A stretch of DNA of 64,000 nucleotides from Bryocella elongata (GTDB taxonomy: Bacteria; Acidobacteriota; Terriglobia; Terriglobales; Acidobacteriaceae): assembly GCF_900108185.1 (NCBI RefSeq), contig NZ_FNVA01000001.1:930001-994000 (forward strand), written 5' to 3'. Position numbers and translations under genes: made by a program. This document shows, piece after piece, positions 1 through 9,302 of this stretch. Numbering within the stretch: the stretch's first letter is position 1; every line of letters starts with the position of its first letter. Under the pieces are notes generated by a model. That model did not search any database and was not told the DNA's origin. It saw nothing but the letters and a program-made list of their open reading frames with translations.

Positions 1-2899
1 CGTCGCCGACAAGCAGCTCGCCCTTGGCTCCGTCGGAGCCATCGCCGTCTCGGACTCCGACCCCAACATCGTCTACGTCGGCATGGGCGAAGCCGACCTG
101 CGCGGCAACGCCTCCCACGGCGACGGTGTCTACAAGTCCGCCGACGCCGGCAAGACCTGGAAGCACATGGGCCTCACCGACACCCAGCAGATCGGCGCCA
201 TCAAGATCGATCCGAAGAACCCCGACATCGCCTACGTCGCCGCCATGGGCCACATGACCGGCTACAACGCCGACCGTGGCGTCTTCAAGACCGTGGATGG
301 CGGCAAGACCTGGAAGAAGGTCCTGTTCAAGTCCGACAGGGCCGGAGCGATCGACCTCTCCATCGATCCCACGAACTCACAGGTCCTCTACGCCTCCATC
401 TACCAGTTCATCCGCAAGCCCTGGACCTTCGAGTCGGGCGGCCCCGACTCCGGACTCTGGAAGTCCACCGACGGCGGCGAAACCTGGACCGACCTCAGCA
501 AGAATCCCGGCATGCCCAAGGGACTCCTCGGCCGCATCGGCATCGCAATCTCGCCCGCGAAGTCCGGAGTCCTCTGGACTCTCGTCGAAGCTGAGGAAGG
601 TGGCATCTTCCGCTCCGAAGACGGCGGCGCTACCTGGGCCAAGGTCAACGATCAGCGCGAGGTCAAGCAGCGTGCCTGGTACTACGCCCGTATCTTCGCC
701 GACCCGAAGAACGCCGACACCATGTACGCGCTCAACACCAGCTTCTACAAGTCCGTCGATGGCGGCCACACCTTCCGTCCCATCCCCACCGGCCACGGTG
801 ACAACCACGACCTCTGGATCGCCAACGACGATCCCCAGCGCATGATCGAATCCAACGACGGCGGAGCCAACATCTCCTTCGACGGCGGCAAGAGCTTCTC
901 CACGATCATGAACCAGCCCACCGGCCAGTTCTATCGCGTCATCACCGACAACGACTTCCCGTATCACATCTACGGCGCGCAGCAGGACAACAGCACCGTC
1001 GAGACCAGCTCCCGCGGCAACAGCGGGCTGATCACCGAGAGCGACTGGTGGGACGTCGGCGGCGGCGAGTCCGGCTGGATCGCTCCCGATCCCACCAACT
1101 CGCGCTTTGTCTATGCCGGCTCCTACGACGGCCTGCTCACGCGCTACGACCACGCCACCGGCGGTCAGCGCAACATCAATCCCTGGCCCGATAACCCCAT
1201 GGGCTCCGGCGTCGAAGCCATGAAGTACCGCATGCAGTGGAACTTCCCTCTGCTGTTCTCGCCCAATGACAACAAACTGCTCTACGCCGGTGCGCAATAC
1301 CTCCTCGGCACGCGCGACGAAGGCCGTTCCTGGCAGGTGATAAGCCCCGACCTCACCCGCAACGACAAGTCCAAGCAAGGCCCCGTCGGCGGCCCGCTCA
1401 CCAAGGACAATACCGCCGTCGAGTACTACGACACTATCTTCACCGTCGACGAATCCACCGTGAAGCCCGGCCTCATCTGGGTAGGCTCCGACGATGGACT
1501 CGTCCACCTCACGCAGGATGGCGGCAAGACCTGGGCCAACGTCACGCCCAAGGGCATCCCCGACTGGATCCGCATCAACTGCATCGCGGCCTCGCCCTTC
1601 GACGCAGGCACCGCCTACTTCGCCGCCACGCTCTACCTCACCGACGACTATCGCCCGTTCCTCTACAAGACCACCGACTTCGGCAAGACCTGGAAGCTCA
1701 TCGTCAGCGGCATCCCCACCGACGACTTCACGCGCACCATCCGTCCTGACCCGAAGCAGAAGGGCCTGCTCTTCGCCGGCACGGAGGCGCACCTCTACAT
1801 CTCCACCAACGATGGCGATAGCTGGACTCCGTTCCAGCTCAACCTGCCCAACGTCCCCATCACCGACATCACCTTCCAGAAGCGCGAAGACGACATGGTC
1901 ATCGCCACCCAGGGCCGCGGCTTCTACGTGATGGATGACATGCCGCTCGTGCGCTCGCTCCCCGGAGGCAAACTCTCCGACGAGCCCGTGCACCTCTATG
2001 CCCCCAAGGCCACCTATCGCTACATCGGCGGTGGTGGCTTCGGTGGCGGCGGCGCAGCCGCGCTCGGCAAGAACCCACCTGCAGGTGTCGGCATCTACTA
2101 CAGCTTCAAGGAAGCTCCCAAGGGCGACATCGTCATTCGCATCAAGGACTCCGACGGCAAGCTCGTGAACGAGTTCACCTCGAAGCCCGAGCCCAAGGAG
2201 CCCGAGGCGCTCGAAGAGGACGAGGGCCGCCGCGCGACACCCAAGCCCACCAAGAAGGCCGGCCTCAACCACTACGTCTGGAACCTCCGCTACACCGACC
2301 TCGTTCACTTCCCGGGACTCATCTACTGGGCCGCCGGAAACCAGGGCCCGCAGGTCGTCCCCGGCACCTACACCATCGAGCTCACCGCCGACGGCCACAC
2401 CGAGAAGCAGACCGTCCTCGTCAAGCCCGATCCCCGCGTGCCCACAACTCCCGAGGAGTATAAGAAGCAGCTCGACCTCGCTCTCCAGATCGCGGACCGC
2501 ACCAACGCGGCCAACAACGCCGTCATCACCATCCGCGCGCAGAAGAAGCAGCTCGACAGCTTCGCCACCTCCTCCATCCCGCAGGTCGCCAGCGAAGCCA
2601 AACGCATCTCCGCTGAGCTTGACGTCGTCGAAAACGAGCTCTACCAGACGAAGCTCCGCGCCAACGAAGACGCCCTCAACTTCCCCATCAAGCTCAACAA
2701 CAAACTCGCAGCGATGGTCGGGGTGGTCAGCCAAAGCGACACTGCCCCCACCGAGCAAAGCTACGCCGTCTTCAAGGACCTCAACGCGCAGCTGCAAGTC
2801 CAGCTCGACAAACTCGCCGCCATCGAGTCCAAGGACATCGGCGCCTTCAACTCGTTAGTCCGCGATCAGAACATCCCCGCAGTACCTCTAGCAAAGTAA
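1..2899 (+). CDS. Asp-box (BNR/VPS10-like) secreted repeat protein, 5'-truncated by window edge
   Basis: The frame is open at the left edge (first full codon at base 2) and ends with TAA at 2897-2899, giving 965 visible residues. The signal peptide and true start lie upstream. At least nine Asp-box motifs (S/T-x-D-x-G-x-T/S-W/F) are spread over the first two thirds, for example SADAGKTW, TVDGGKTW, STDGGETW and TTDFGKTW, which is the signature of sialidase/sortilin-type beta-propellers. A Gly-rich linker follows near residues 680-690, then a FlgD-like beta domain (HYVWNLRY) and a probable helical tail. Such proteins are usually annotated as glycosyl hydrolases, but I see no catalytic set proving sialidase activity. 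A binding or scaffold role is equally possible. It is a paralogue of the gene ending at 9303. Confidence 0.85.
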   Translation, partial: VADKQLALGSVGAIAVSDSDPNIVYVGMGEADLRGNASHGDGVYKSADAGKTWKHMGLTDTQQIGAIKIDPKNPDIAYVAAMGHMTGYNADRGVFKTVDGGKTWKKVLFKSDRAGAIDLSIDPTNSQVLYASIYQFIRKPWTFESGGPDSGLWKSTDGGETWTDLSKNPGMPKGLLGRIGIAISPAKSGVLWTLVEAEEGGIFRSEDGGATWAKVNDQREVKQRAWYYARIFADPKNADTMYALNTSFYKSVDGGHTFRPIPTGHGDNHDLWIANDDPQRMIESNDGGANISFDGGKSFSTIMNQPTGQFYRVITDNDFPYHIYGAQQDNSTVETSSRGNSGLITESDWWDVGGGESGWIAPDPTNSRFVYAGSYDGLLTRYDHATGGQRNINPWPDNPMGSGVEAMKYRMQWNFPLLFSPNDNKLLYAGAQYLLGTRDEGRSWQVISPDLTRNDKSKQGPVGGPLTKDNTAVEYYDTIFTVDESTVKPGLIWVGSDDGLVHLTQDGGKTWANVTPKGIPDWIRINCIAASPFDAGTAYFAATLYLTDDYRPFLYKTTDFGKTWKLIVSGIPTDDFTRTIRPDPKQKGLLFAGTEAHLYISTNDGDSWTPFQLNLPNVPITDITFQKREDDMVIATQGRGFYVMDDMPLVRSLPGGKLSDEPVHLYAPKATYRYIGGGGFGGGGAAALGKNPPAGVGIYYSFKEAPKGDIVIRIKDSDGKLVNEFTSKPEPKEPEALEEDEGRRATPKPTKKAGLNHYVWNLRYTDLVHFPGLIYWAAGNQGPQVVPGTYTIELTADGHTEKQTVLVKPDPRVPTTPEEYKKQLDLALQIADRTNAANNAVITIRAQKKQLDSFATSSIPQVASEAKRISAELDVVENELYQTKLRANEDALNFPIKLNNKLAAMVGVVSQSDTAPTEQSYAVFKDLNAQLQVQLDKLAAIESKDIGAFNSLVRDQNIPAVPLAK

Positions 2900-2970
2900 C
2901 AACTCATTGCTCAAGACCCGTAACCCGAAACTCGATCACAACGTGTTCGACTGACATCACCCAAAACTAT

Positions 2971-2997
2971 GGGCCGGAGAGAAACTCTCTCCGGCCC
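2971..2997. terminator. Strong hairpin between convergent genes
   Basis: A perfect 12-bp stem (GGGCCGGAGAGA paired with TCTCTCCGGCCC) closes a 3-nt loop, 70 bases after the Asp-box gene stop and before the end of the leftward receptor gene at 3050. The T-tract is weak (TTGCTGTTCT) on the plus strand. Its place between two converging genes fits a bidirectional terminator. Confidence 0.75.
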
Positions 2998-3014
2998 TTG
3001 CTGTTCTGGCATTT

Positions 3015-3049
3015 CCTAATCCCTAACCCCTGTGCCCTAATCCCTGCCC
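3015..3049. repeat. Degenerate 7-nt tandem repeat (five units)
   Basis: Five consecutive heptamers of the form CCTAAYC or CCTGNSC lie just downstream of the receptor gene stop. The first and fourth units are identical (CCTAATC). Similar 7-nt periodicity is seen at 21140-21160 and 21237-21257. It may be a simple-sequence element of this genome with no known function. Confidence 0.55.
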
Positions 3050-5941
3050 CTAGAACCCCACCAGCCGTGCCGTGAACTGTATCTCCCGCGGTCCCCCGAA
3101 CTTCGTCACGCCCGGAGCAAACAGCGCCTGCCCTGCCGAAGCCACCGGATGCGCCGCGTTGCCAAACAAGCTCGTCCCACTAGGATCGAAGCGCCGGTTC
3201 TGCGCTCCACCCAGGTTGAACAGATCCATGAACAGGTCGAGGTGATGCCCCTCGCCCTTCAGCGTGAAGTCCTTCACCACGCGTAGATCGAAGTCCGTGA
3301 ACACAGGCTGCCGATAAGAATTCCGCTCAGCCATCACGCCCCCATTCGGACCAGCGATCACCGCACGGGCGTTCCAGTCGTTCGCATCATTCTGCGTATT
3401 GAAGCCCACAATCGGCGTATACGGCGCGCCCGAGTGCGCATCGAAGATCGGATTCAGCTTGAACCCCACCGGCAGGTTCACAATCGCATTCACGTTCAGC
3501 GTGTGTCGCTGGTCGAGGTTCGAATACGCTCGTTCCGCGCGCAGGTTGAACGGGTTCACTGCGGTCACCGCATCGTACGGCCCCGTGCTGGAATCATCAT
3601 CGCGGTTCCGCCCCAGCGTATAGTTCGCCAGCAACGTCGTCCGCCGTGAGATCGGCGCATTCACGCTCAGATAGCCCGCGTGATACGTGCTGTGCGCCGT
3701 CGATTGCATCACCAGCAACCGCCCCACGCCTGCGATCGGACGCGCCGTCGGAAACACCGGCGTACCCGCTGCCGTGAAGTTCACCGGCGCATTCAGGTTC
3801 TCATCCAGCTGCCGCTCCAGCCGCCACGACTGCGCGAAGAGATACCCAGCCGTCAGCTCCAACTTCGGCGAAACCTTCTGGTCCACACTGATCGCTGACT
3901 GCAGCGTGCGCGGGTTGCGGAACCCCGGGGCAATTCCTTCCACCGACGCATGCGGCGTCGTCAACGTCGCCGGCGCCGCGCCCAGAGCATGAGGCGCAAG
4001 CGTATTCGCTCCCGTCAGCGACAGCAGCGCTCCATCGAAGTAGCTGTCCGCCGTAGTCGTCTGCACACCGTTGTCCGCGAACACCCGGTGGAAGAACGTC
4101 GCCGGCGTCGGAGCCGCAAACAATCCCGCCGAAGCCCGCACCACCGTCGACTTCCGCGCATCCCACGCCAGCGCCACACGAGGCTGCCACTGGCTCAGAT
4201 CATTCGGAATCTTCTGCGTCACAGCCAGCTGCGAGTTGACCGCCCCTGGCTGCGGATTCCACTGCCCCGCCCAGCGCAGGCCCGCGGTAAGGTACAGCTC
4301 CGGCCGCAGCTGCAACCGCGCATTCGCATACAGCGCCAGCTCGTTCACGCTGCCGCTGTAGCGCGTATTACCCGTAACAAACGTCTGCTGAAACCGACGC
4401 GGCGCGTTGTTCACATAGTCCGTCAACGTGTCATAGTCGAACCGCCCGTTGAGGTTCTGCTCCATCTGCTCATACGCCGGATCATTCGCGTAGCGTCCGC
4501 CCACGCTCAGCTCGTTGTGCCCGCGCGTCAACGTCACATCATCCACAACCTGCAGTTGCCGCGACGTATACGCATGCGCCCCATTCGAGTCCCCACCCAA
4601 CGCGCCAAAGCCGTTGATGAAGAACTCCGGCGCCGTCGAGTTCGGCGTGCGCGCGCGATGGTCCTCCGACCACGCGACCACCGCCGAGTTGAACGCCCGC
4701 GACGTCAGCACCGACGTCAATCCAACCCGAGACGTAAAGCTCTGCCCCGTGAAGCGTCCAGCATGCCCCACGGTGTCCAGCGACCGCGTTAGCCCCGCAT
4801 CGTCGTCCTGCATGTTTGTGCGATGCTCGCGGTCATAGCCGATCGATATGCTCAGGTTGTTGCGCTGCGACAACACCTCGTCATAACGCGCAAAGACGGC
4901 GGTTGGAGACTGATGCTCCACCACCTGCCCCTGCTGCACCAACAAAGACGCCGGAACCACCGTGCCGCTCGCCTGCGGAGCAAACTGCACGAAGTACGGC
5001 GCCTGCACAAAGTCCTGCTCCACGCTCAGGAACGCGAAGCTCTTGTCCTTGCGCAGCGGCCGTCCATAACCAAACCCAAACGCATTCTGCGTTGCATCCA
5101 GCGAGTGCCCGAAAGCATCCGCGGAGGTGAACTGCGATGGCCGCCCGGTATAGAAAGCATCGCCGCGCGCGCGATTCGCTCCGCCCTTGGTGCTCACGCT
5201 GATCAACCCCGCGCTGGTATCCCCCTGGCTCGCATCCACGCCGCTATGCAGCACCTCGAACTCCCGCACCGCAGACAGCGGCAGGAAGAGTCCACCATCT
5301 TCCGCGCCACGCCGGCCGCCCAGCAGTGGATCCATGTACCGCGTGCCATCCACGAGGAACGCCGTCGTGTGGCTGCGCTGTCCCGCGATGCTCACACCCG
5401 TGCCGTCAGCATCATCTTCTGTAGCCGCCACCTGGTTGGTGAACTGCGTAAAGTCGCGATCGCGATTGGGCAGATACGTCACCGTCATGCCCGCGAGAAA
5501 CGTTCCGACAGACGCCTCCGCCGTGTTCGCAGGAGGTGCCACCGTGTTGCCCTCAACCGTGTTGCCACGCCCGGTAACCGTCGCGCTCTGCTTCACCGCC
5601 GGCACGCCCATCTGCAACGTGAGTTCCGTGCTGCTACCCAGCGTCAACGTCAGTCGTGCGGGCCTCCTCGTCGACAGCCCGCTGCCCTTCGCTTCGACCG
5701 TATAAGCGCCGGAGGGCAGCCCCGCCACACGGAAGCCGCCGTCGCTTCCGGTCTTCACCGTGCGCGAGGTGCCGACATCTGTGTTCTTCACCGTCACGGT
5801 CGCGCCGGCAACGACGGCTCCATGCGCGTCCACCGCGCGACCCGCAATCGTCGCAGTGCTTGCCTGTGCGATGATCGGGGCCGGTGCAAGCATCGCACCG
5901 GCCCCGATCAGAAAGAGCAATCCCTTATTACGCATCGTCAT
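3050..5941 (-). CDS. TonB-dependent receptor, Oar-like, with N-terminal carboxypeptidase-regulatory-like domain (A)
   Basis: This 963-residue outer-membrane protein has a signal peptide (residues 1-25, cut near IIAQA) and a beta-sandwich domain at about 28-110 (TIAGRAVDAHGAVVAGATVTV). A plug domain follows, with an FLVDGTRYMD element near 200, and then a long beta-barrel ending in aromatic Phe (RLVGF), as expected for BAM insertion. In this family the receptor binds or imports large ligands using TonB energy, and acidobacterial members are numerous and mostly of unknown substrate. The start ATG overlaps the TAA of the upstream receptor gene (TAATG), so the two are translationally coupled. I cannot name the substrate. 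Confidence 0.88.
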   Translation of the reverse strand: MTMRNKGLLFLIGAGAMLAPAPIIAQASTATIAGRAVDAHGAVVAGATVTVKNTDVGTSRTVKTGSDGGFRVAGLPSGAYTVEAKGSGLSTRRPARLTLTLGSSTELTLQMGVPAVKQSATVTGRGNTVEGNTVAPPANTAEASVGTFLAGMTVTYLPNRDRDFTQFTNQVAATEDDADGTGVSIAGQRSHTTAFLVDGTRYMDPLLGGRRGAEDGGLFLPLSAVREFEVLHSGVDASQGDTSAGLISVSTKGGANRARGDAFYTGRPSQFTSADAFGHSLDATQNAFGFGYGRPLRKDKSFAFLSVEQDFVQAPYFVQFAPQASGTVVPASLLVQQGQVVEHQSPTAVFARYDEVLSQRNNLSISIGYDREHRTNMQDDDAGLTRSLDTVGHAGRFTGQSFTSRVGLTSVLTSRAFNSAVVAWSEDHRARTPNSTAPEFFINGFGALGGDSNGAHAYTSRQLQVVDDVTLTRGHNELSVGGRYANDPAYEQMEQNLNGRFDYDTLTDYVNNAPRRFQQTFVTGNTRYSGSVNELALYANARLQLRPELYLTAGLRWAGQWNPQPGAVNSQLAVTQKIPNDLSQWQPRVALAWDARKSTVVRASAGLFAAPTPATFFHRVFADNGVQTTTADSYFDGALLSLTGANTLAPHALGAAPATLTTPHASVEGIAPGFRNPRTLQSAISVDQKVSPKLELTAGYLFAQSWRLERQLDENLNAPVNFTAAGTPVFPTARPIAGVGRLLVMQSTAHSTYHAGYLSVNAPISRRTTLLANYTLGRNRDDDSSTGPYDAVTAVNPFNLRAERAYSNLDQRHTLNVNAIVNLPVGFKLNPIFDAHSGAPYTPIVGFNTQNDANDWNARAVIAGPNGGVMAERNSYRQPVFTDFDLRVVKDFTLKGEGHHLDLFMDLFNLGGAQNRRFDPSGTSLFGNAAHPVASAGQALFAPGVTKFGGPREIQFTARLVGF

Positions 5942-8895
5942 TAGAAGCTTACCCGAGCTTCGAACTGCAGCTCACGCGCCGGCAGCTGCGCCGTGAGGCC
6001 CGCACCCGAAGGCTTACCCAGTGTCGCAGGTGCAGCGCCGTTGCCATACGTGTTGATGAAGCCAACGTAGTTGGCATGGTTTGCCGCGTTGAAGGCCTCA
6101 GCGCGAAGGTTCAGCTTCACGCGCTCGAAAATCGAGAACTCGCGCGCGAGGAACGGATCGAAGCTATAGATCGGCGTGCCACGGCCAGTATCGCGTCCCA
6201 CCACCACACCGTTGATCACCGGCCGATCCGTGGTGCCACCGGTGTCGCCGCTGTTCGTCGTTCCCGTCACCAGGTTATACGGTAGCCCGCCACCCAGCGT
6301 CAGGATGCCGCCCATCTGGATCTTCAGCGGAGCCACATAGTAGCCACTCACCACGCCACGATTGCGCTGATCGTAGATCGCGTTGCCCTTCTCGGCTGCG
6401 CCGGTCTGCAGCGCATCGTTCGGGTTCTGCGCGGTCGTATCCGGGTCCACATTGTCGATGGTGTGCGACCACACATAGCTGGCCAGCAACATGCCCCGCG
6501 TGCCGAAGTTGTGCTTCAGGTTCACATTCAGCGAATCGTAGTGCACATAGCCGTTGTTCACGTCGCTCTGGATCGTCGCATACTGCGGCTGTGTGCTTGC
6601 AGCCGAGGGCGCCGTGCACGTCAGCCCTTCTTGCTTGTAGTAGTACACCCAGTAAGGCCGCGTGCAGTTCGCCGCTGCCGCCGAGCGAGTCTGGTTCTGC
6701 GCCGTGCGAATGAACGAGGTTGGCGCATCCACATCCAGCGGACGAATGCCATGCAGCTGGTGCGTGCCCACGTAATCGATATCCAGGATCGTCCGCGACG
6801 TCAGCTTCTGCTCCACGCCGAAGTCGTACTGCTCCGAATAAGGATTCAGCAGCTTGCTCGGATAGTTCACCAGCGTCGACGTCGGGAAGAACTGATCCAG
6901 ATACGCGCTGTTACCCGGACGAATGTACAGCGTACGTCCTGGTACGCTCACCCCAGAAGCCAGCGAGGACAACGGTGCGGCACCGAAGCTCGTCGGAAAC
7001 CCGGGCTGTCCCGGCGTCGCGGTGTAGTTGATGTACCCCGGCCCGCTCAGCACATAGTTCGCCTGCGAGTTGTCCACCACCTGCGAGTAGTACATCCCAA
7101 ACCCGCCGCGCACCACGGTCCCGCCATTGCCAAAGGGATCGTAGAGGAAGCCAACGCGCGGAGCGAAGTTCGTGCGCTGATCCGTGAACGTCTGATCTTC
7201 ATAGCGCACCCCCAGGTTCAGCGTGAGCTTGCGGCTCAGGTGGTAGTTATCCTGCGCGAACACCGCGAACAGGTTGTCGTTGACCGTGTAACTCGGATTC
7301 CCGAAGCCCTGCGTGTAGCTCGCCACGTTGGCAAAGTTGTTCAGCCACGTCGTCTCGCAATAGGTGATGAGTTGTGCTGCCGTAAGGCCGCTCTGCGCCG
7401 GGCACGTGTTGAAGACGAAGCGCCCCAGGAAGTACGGTCCACCAAACTCCTTGCTGTTACCGCCGGTGTGCGCCAGCAGCCAGTCCCCGCCCGCAGCGAT
7501 CTGGTGCTTGCCGAAGACCATCGACAACGTCTCATCCACACCGTACTGGCGGTTCATCAGCAACGCTGACTGCGATGTGCCGGCCGTGTACGTCGGTCCG
7601 CCCGCGATCGCCATCGAGTACTGCGTCGCCAGCGACACCGGATCGAACTCCGTGATGGGCGAGCCCAACTGAAACTGCACACGCGCGTTGTTCACGATAT
7701 GAGGCGAGAGGATCGCCGTATCGCCCGCCTCGACCGTGTACGTCTTGCGGTGGAAGGTACGCGCCACCGAAGGCAGCGTCTGCCCGCCAACGATACCGTT
7801 CGGGTTCGTGTCGTAGAAGCCATCCGAGCCGATGCGCAGAAACGCATTGTTGCTCGGGCTGAACTGGCGATCCAGACGAAGGCTGCCCAGCAGGTCGCGG
7901 TAGTGCCCGATGAAGTTCACCGGATCGATCGCCGAAAGCACAGGAGACGTCCGGCGCTGTTGCCCCCATTCGCCTGCGAAGAAGAAGTACGTCGGATCGT
8001 TCTTGAGCAGCTTGCCGGAGAGCGTGGCCGCCGTCTGCGCCAGCTGGTCCGAGGTCACCTGGTTGCCGCTGGTCACGCTCGCGGCCGTAAAGCCCGCGAG
8101 CGATGCTTCGCCCTGCGTCGGCCGATACAGCTCCGTCACGCTGCCATGCAGCTTGTCCGTGCCGCTGCGCGTAACGAGGTTCACCACACTGCCGGTGCTC
8201 GAGCCATACTCCGCAGAGAAGCTCTGCGTCAGCACGCTCATCTCGGCGACAGCGTCCTCGGGAATGTTGGTGAAGATCGTCTGCCGGCCCCAGCTGTCAT
8301 TGCCGTTCGCTCCATCCACCACGTACGCCTGTTGACGACGCCCACCGCCGTTGGTCGTGAACAGGTTCTGGTTCATGAAGATGTCGCCCTGGTTGATCGC
8401 GGGCCGATTGGCTGCGTTCAGCAGCGGCAGAAACGTGATGCGGCGGTTCAGCAGCGGCGTCTCTTCGATCTGCTGGAAGCTGAGGCGAATGCCCGACGAT
8501 GGCTCTGTGAGGTTCACGTCCTGCGCCGCGCCTTCGACGGTCACCGTGCTCGATGCAGCCGAGACATCAAGGCGGATGTCGACCCGTGCCGTGCTTCCGC
8601 CCGCCAGCTGAACGTGTTCCAGGTGCCCGGCAGCAAAGCCATCCTTCATGGTCGTCACGTCATACTCGCCGCTCACCGGCAAGGCCTCCACGGCGAACTC
8701 ACCATGTGCATCGCTCGTTACCGTGCGCGTCAGGCCCGTCGAAGTGTTGCGCACGCTGACCGACACACCGCCAACCAGAGCCTTCGACGGGTCAAGCACT
8801 CGCCCCCGGAGGGTCGCCGTGTCCGGCGTCTGCGCGACGAGAAGAGTTGGTGCAAACAAGAGTAAGGACGACAGGATGACACGATTCGCGCGCAT
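5941..8895 (-). CDS. TonB-dependent receptor, Oar-like, with N-terminal carboxypeptidase-regulatory-like domain (B)
   Basis: The product is a 984-residue outer-membrane receptor. A signal peptide (cut near LLVAQT) is followed by the regulatory-like beta-sandwich (TATLRGRVLDPSKALVGGV), a plug with AYVVDGANGND near 190 and a barrel ending in FEARVSF. The start ATG at 8895 is preceded by GGAGG three bases away, a good ribosome site. It is the promoter-proximal gene of a two-receptor operon: its stop overlaps the start of receptor A by one base. The two receptors share only the general architecture and are clearly diverged, so they probably recognise different ligands or work as a pair. The flanking Asp-box proteins suggest a shared extracellular function, which is inference. 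Confidence 0.88.
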   Translation of the reverse strand: MRANRVILSSLLLFAPTLLVAQTPDTATLRGRVLDPSKALVGGVSVSVRNTSTGLTRTVTSDAHGEFAVEALPVSGEYDVTTMKDGFAAGHLEHVQLAGGSTARVDIRLDVSAASSTVTVEGAAQDVNLTEPSSGIRLSFQQIEETPLLNRRITFLPLLNAANRPAINQGDIFMNQNLFTTNGGGRRQQAYVVDGANGNDSWGRQTIFTNIPEDAVAEMSVLTQSFSAEYGSSTGSVVNLVTRSGTDKLHGSVTELYRPTQGEASLAGFTAASVTSGNQVTSDQLAQTAATLSGKLLKNDPTYFFFAGEWGQQRRTSPVLSAIDPVNFIGHYRDLLGSLRLDRQFSPSNNAFLRIGSDGFYDTNPNGIVGGQTLPSVARTFHRKTYTVEAGDTAILSPHIVNNARVQFQLGSPITEFDPVSLATQYSMAIAGGPTYTAGTSQSALLMNRQYGVDETLSMVFGKHQIAAGGDWLLAHTGGNSKEFGGPYFLGRFVFNTCPAQSGLTAAQLITYCETTWLNNFANVASYTQGFGNPSYTVNDNLFAVFAQDNYHLSRKLTLNLGVRYEDQTFTDQRTNFAPRVGFLYDPFGNGGTVVRGGFGMYYSQVVDNSQANYVLSGPGYINYTATPGQPGFPTSFGAAPLSSLASGVSVPGRTLYIRPGNSAYLDQFFPTSTLVNYPSKLLNPYSEQYDFGVEQKLTSRTILDIDYVGTHQLHGIRPLDVDAPTSFIRTAQNQTRSAAAANCTRPYWVYYYKQEGLTCTAPSAASTQPQYATIQSDVNNGYVHYDSLNVNLKHNFGTRGMLLASYVWSHTIDNVDPDTTAQNPNDALQTGAAEKGNAIYDQRNRGVVSGYYVAPLKIQMGGILTLGGGLPYNLVTGTTNSGDTGGTTDRPVINGVVVGRDTGRGTPIYSFDPFLAREFSIFERVKLNLRAEAFNAANHANYVGFINTYGNGAAPATLGKPSGAGLTAQLPARELQFEARVSF

Positions 8896-8982
8896 GGGCC
8901 TCCGAGGCTCAGTCTGCGCTTGCGGCGCATAGCTGCCGCGCAGACGTTGTGTGAATGACGGATGACTTAGCCTGACATGTCA

Positions 8983-9015
8983 CAGCCGGCTACTACCAGC
9001 AGTAGTAGCCGGCTG
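8983..9015. promoter_or_regulatory. Perfect 14-bp inverted repeat upstream of receptor operon
   Basis: CAGCCGGCTACTAC pairs perfectly with GTAGTAGCCGGCTG across the 5-nt loop CAGCA. It sits about 90 bases before the receptor start codon, and neither strand has a following T-tract, so it is not a classical terminator. It may be an operator or an mRNA-leader hairpin for the receptor operon, or an end-of-transcript structure for the leftward Asp-box gene. Confidence 0.5.
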
Positions 9016-9105
9016 CCTGCGCTACACTCTTCAGCTCATCGCACGGCTGCGCGATATCCGTCACTGCAGAGGCAACACGCGAAAACCCTGCATCTTTAGC
9101 CCCAA

Positions 9106-9141
9106 AAAGACCGAGCTGGTGAAACTTGGTACAGGGTCTTT
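9106..9141 (-). terminator. Possible terminator of the leftward Asp-box gene
   Basis: Read leftward, AAAGACC pairs with GGTCTTT over a 22-nt loop and is followed by a short T-run (GGTCTTTTTGGGG). It lies 160 bases past the stop of the gene ending at 9303. The long loop makes this weak. Confidence 0.3.
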
Positions 9142-9302
9142 ACGTCGCCTGCAAACTGCTCGCATGCACTCTTCTGGTTGGATCAAACCAGCTGCACCTT
9201 CCCTCAGATGACCGCCCAAACGAAAGCGGCTTCAGCGGCGCGTTTCAGTCCGAAGACATCAACGGGCAACCGAAGCCGCGATCCTTCTTCTTGCACCATC
9301 CG

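Larger units (their letters stand above)
8896..9302. other. 407-base intergenic region between receptor operon and Asp-box gene
   Basis: No credible gene is seen. The stretch must hold the leftward promoter of the receptor operon, but I could not assign -35/-10 boxes with confidence. It contains a perfect 14-bp inverted repeat (8983-9015) and a weaker terminator-like stem (9106-9141). Open frames crossing it on the plus strand run into the antisense of the neighbouring gene and are rejected. Confidence 0.6.

Noticed and set aside
377..2797. An 806-codon leftward frame opposite the first Asp-box gene
   Set aside because: The composition is that of an antisense shadow of a high-GC gene (long runs of Gly/Val/Asp). 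The plus-strand frame carries all family motifs.
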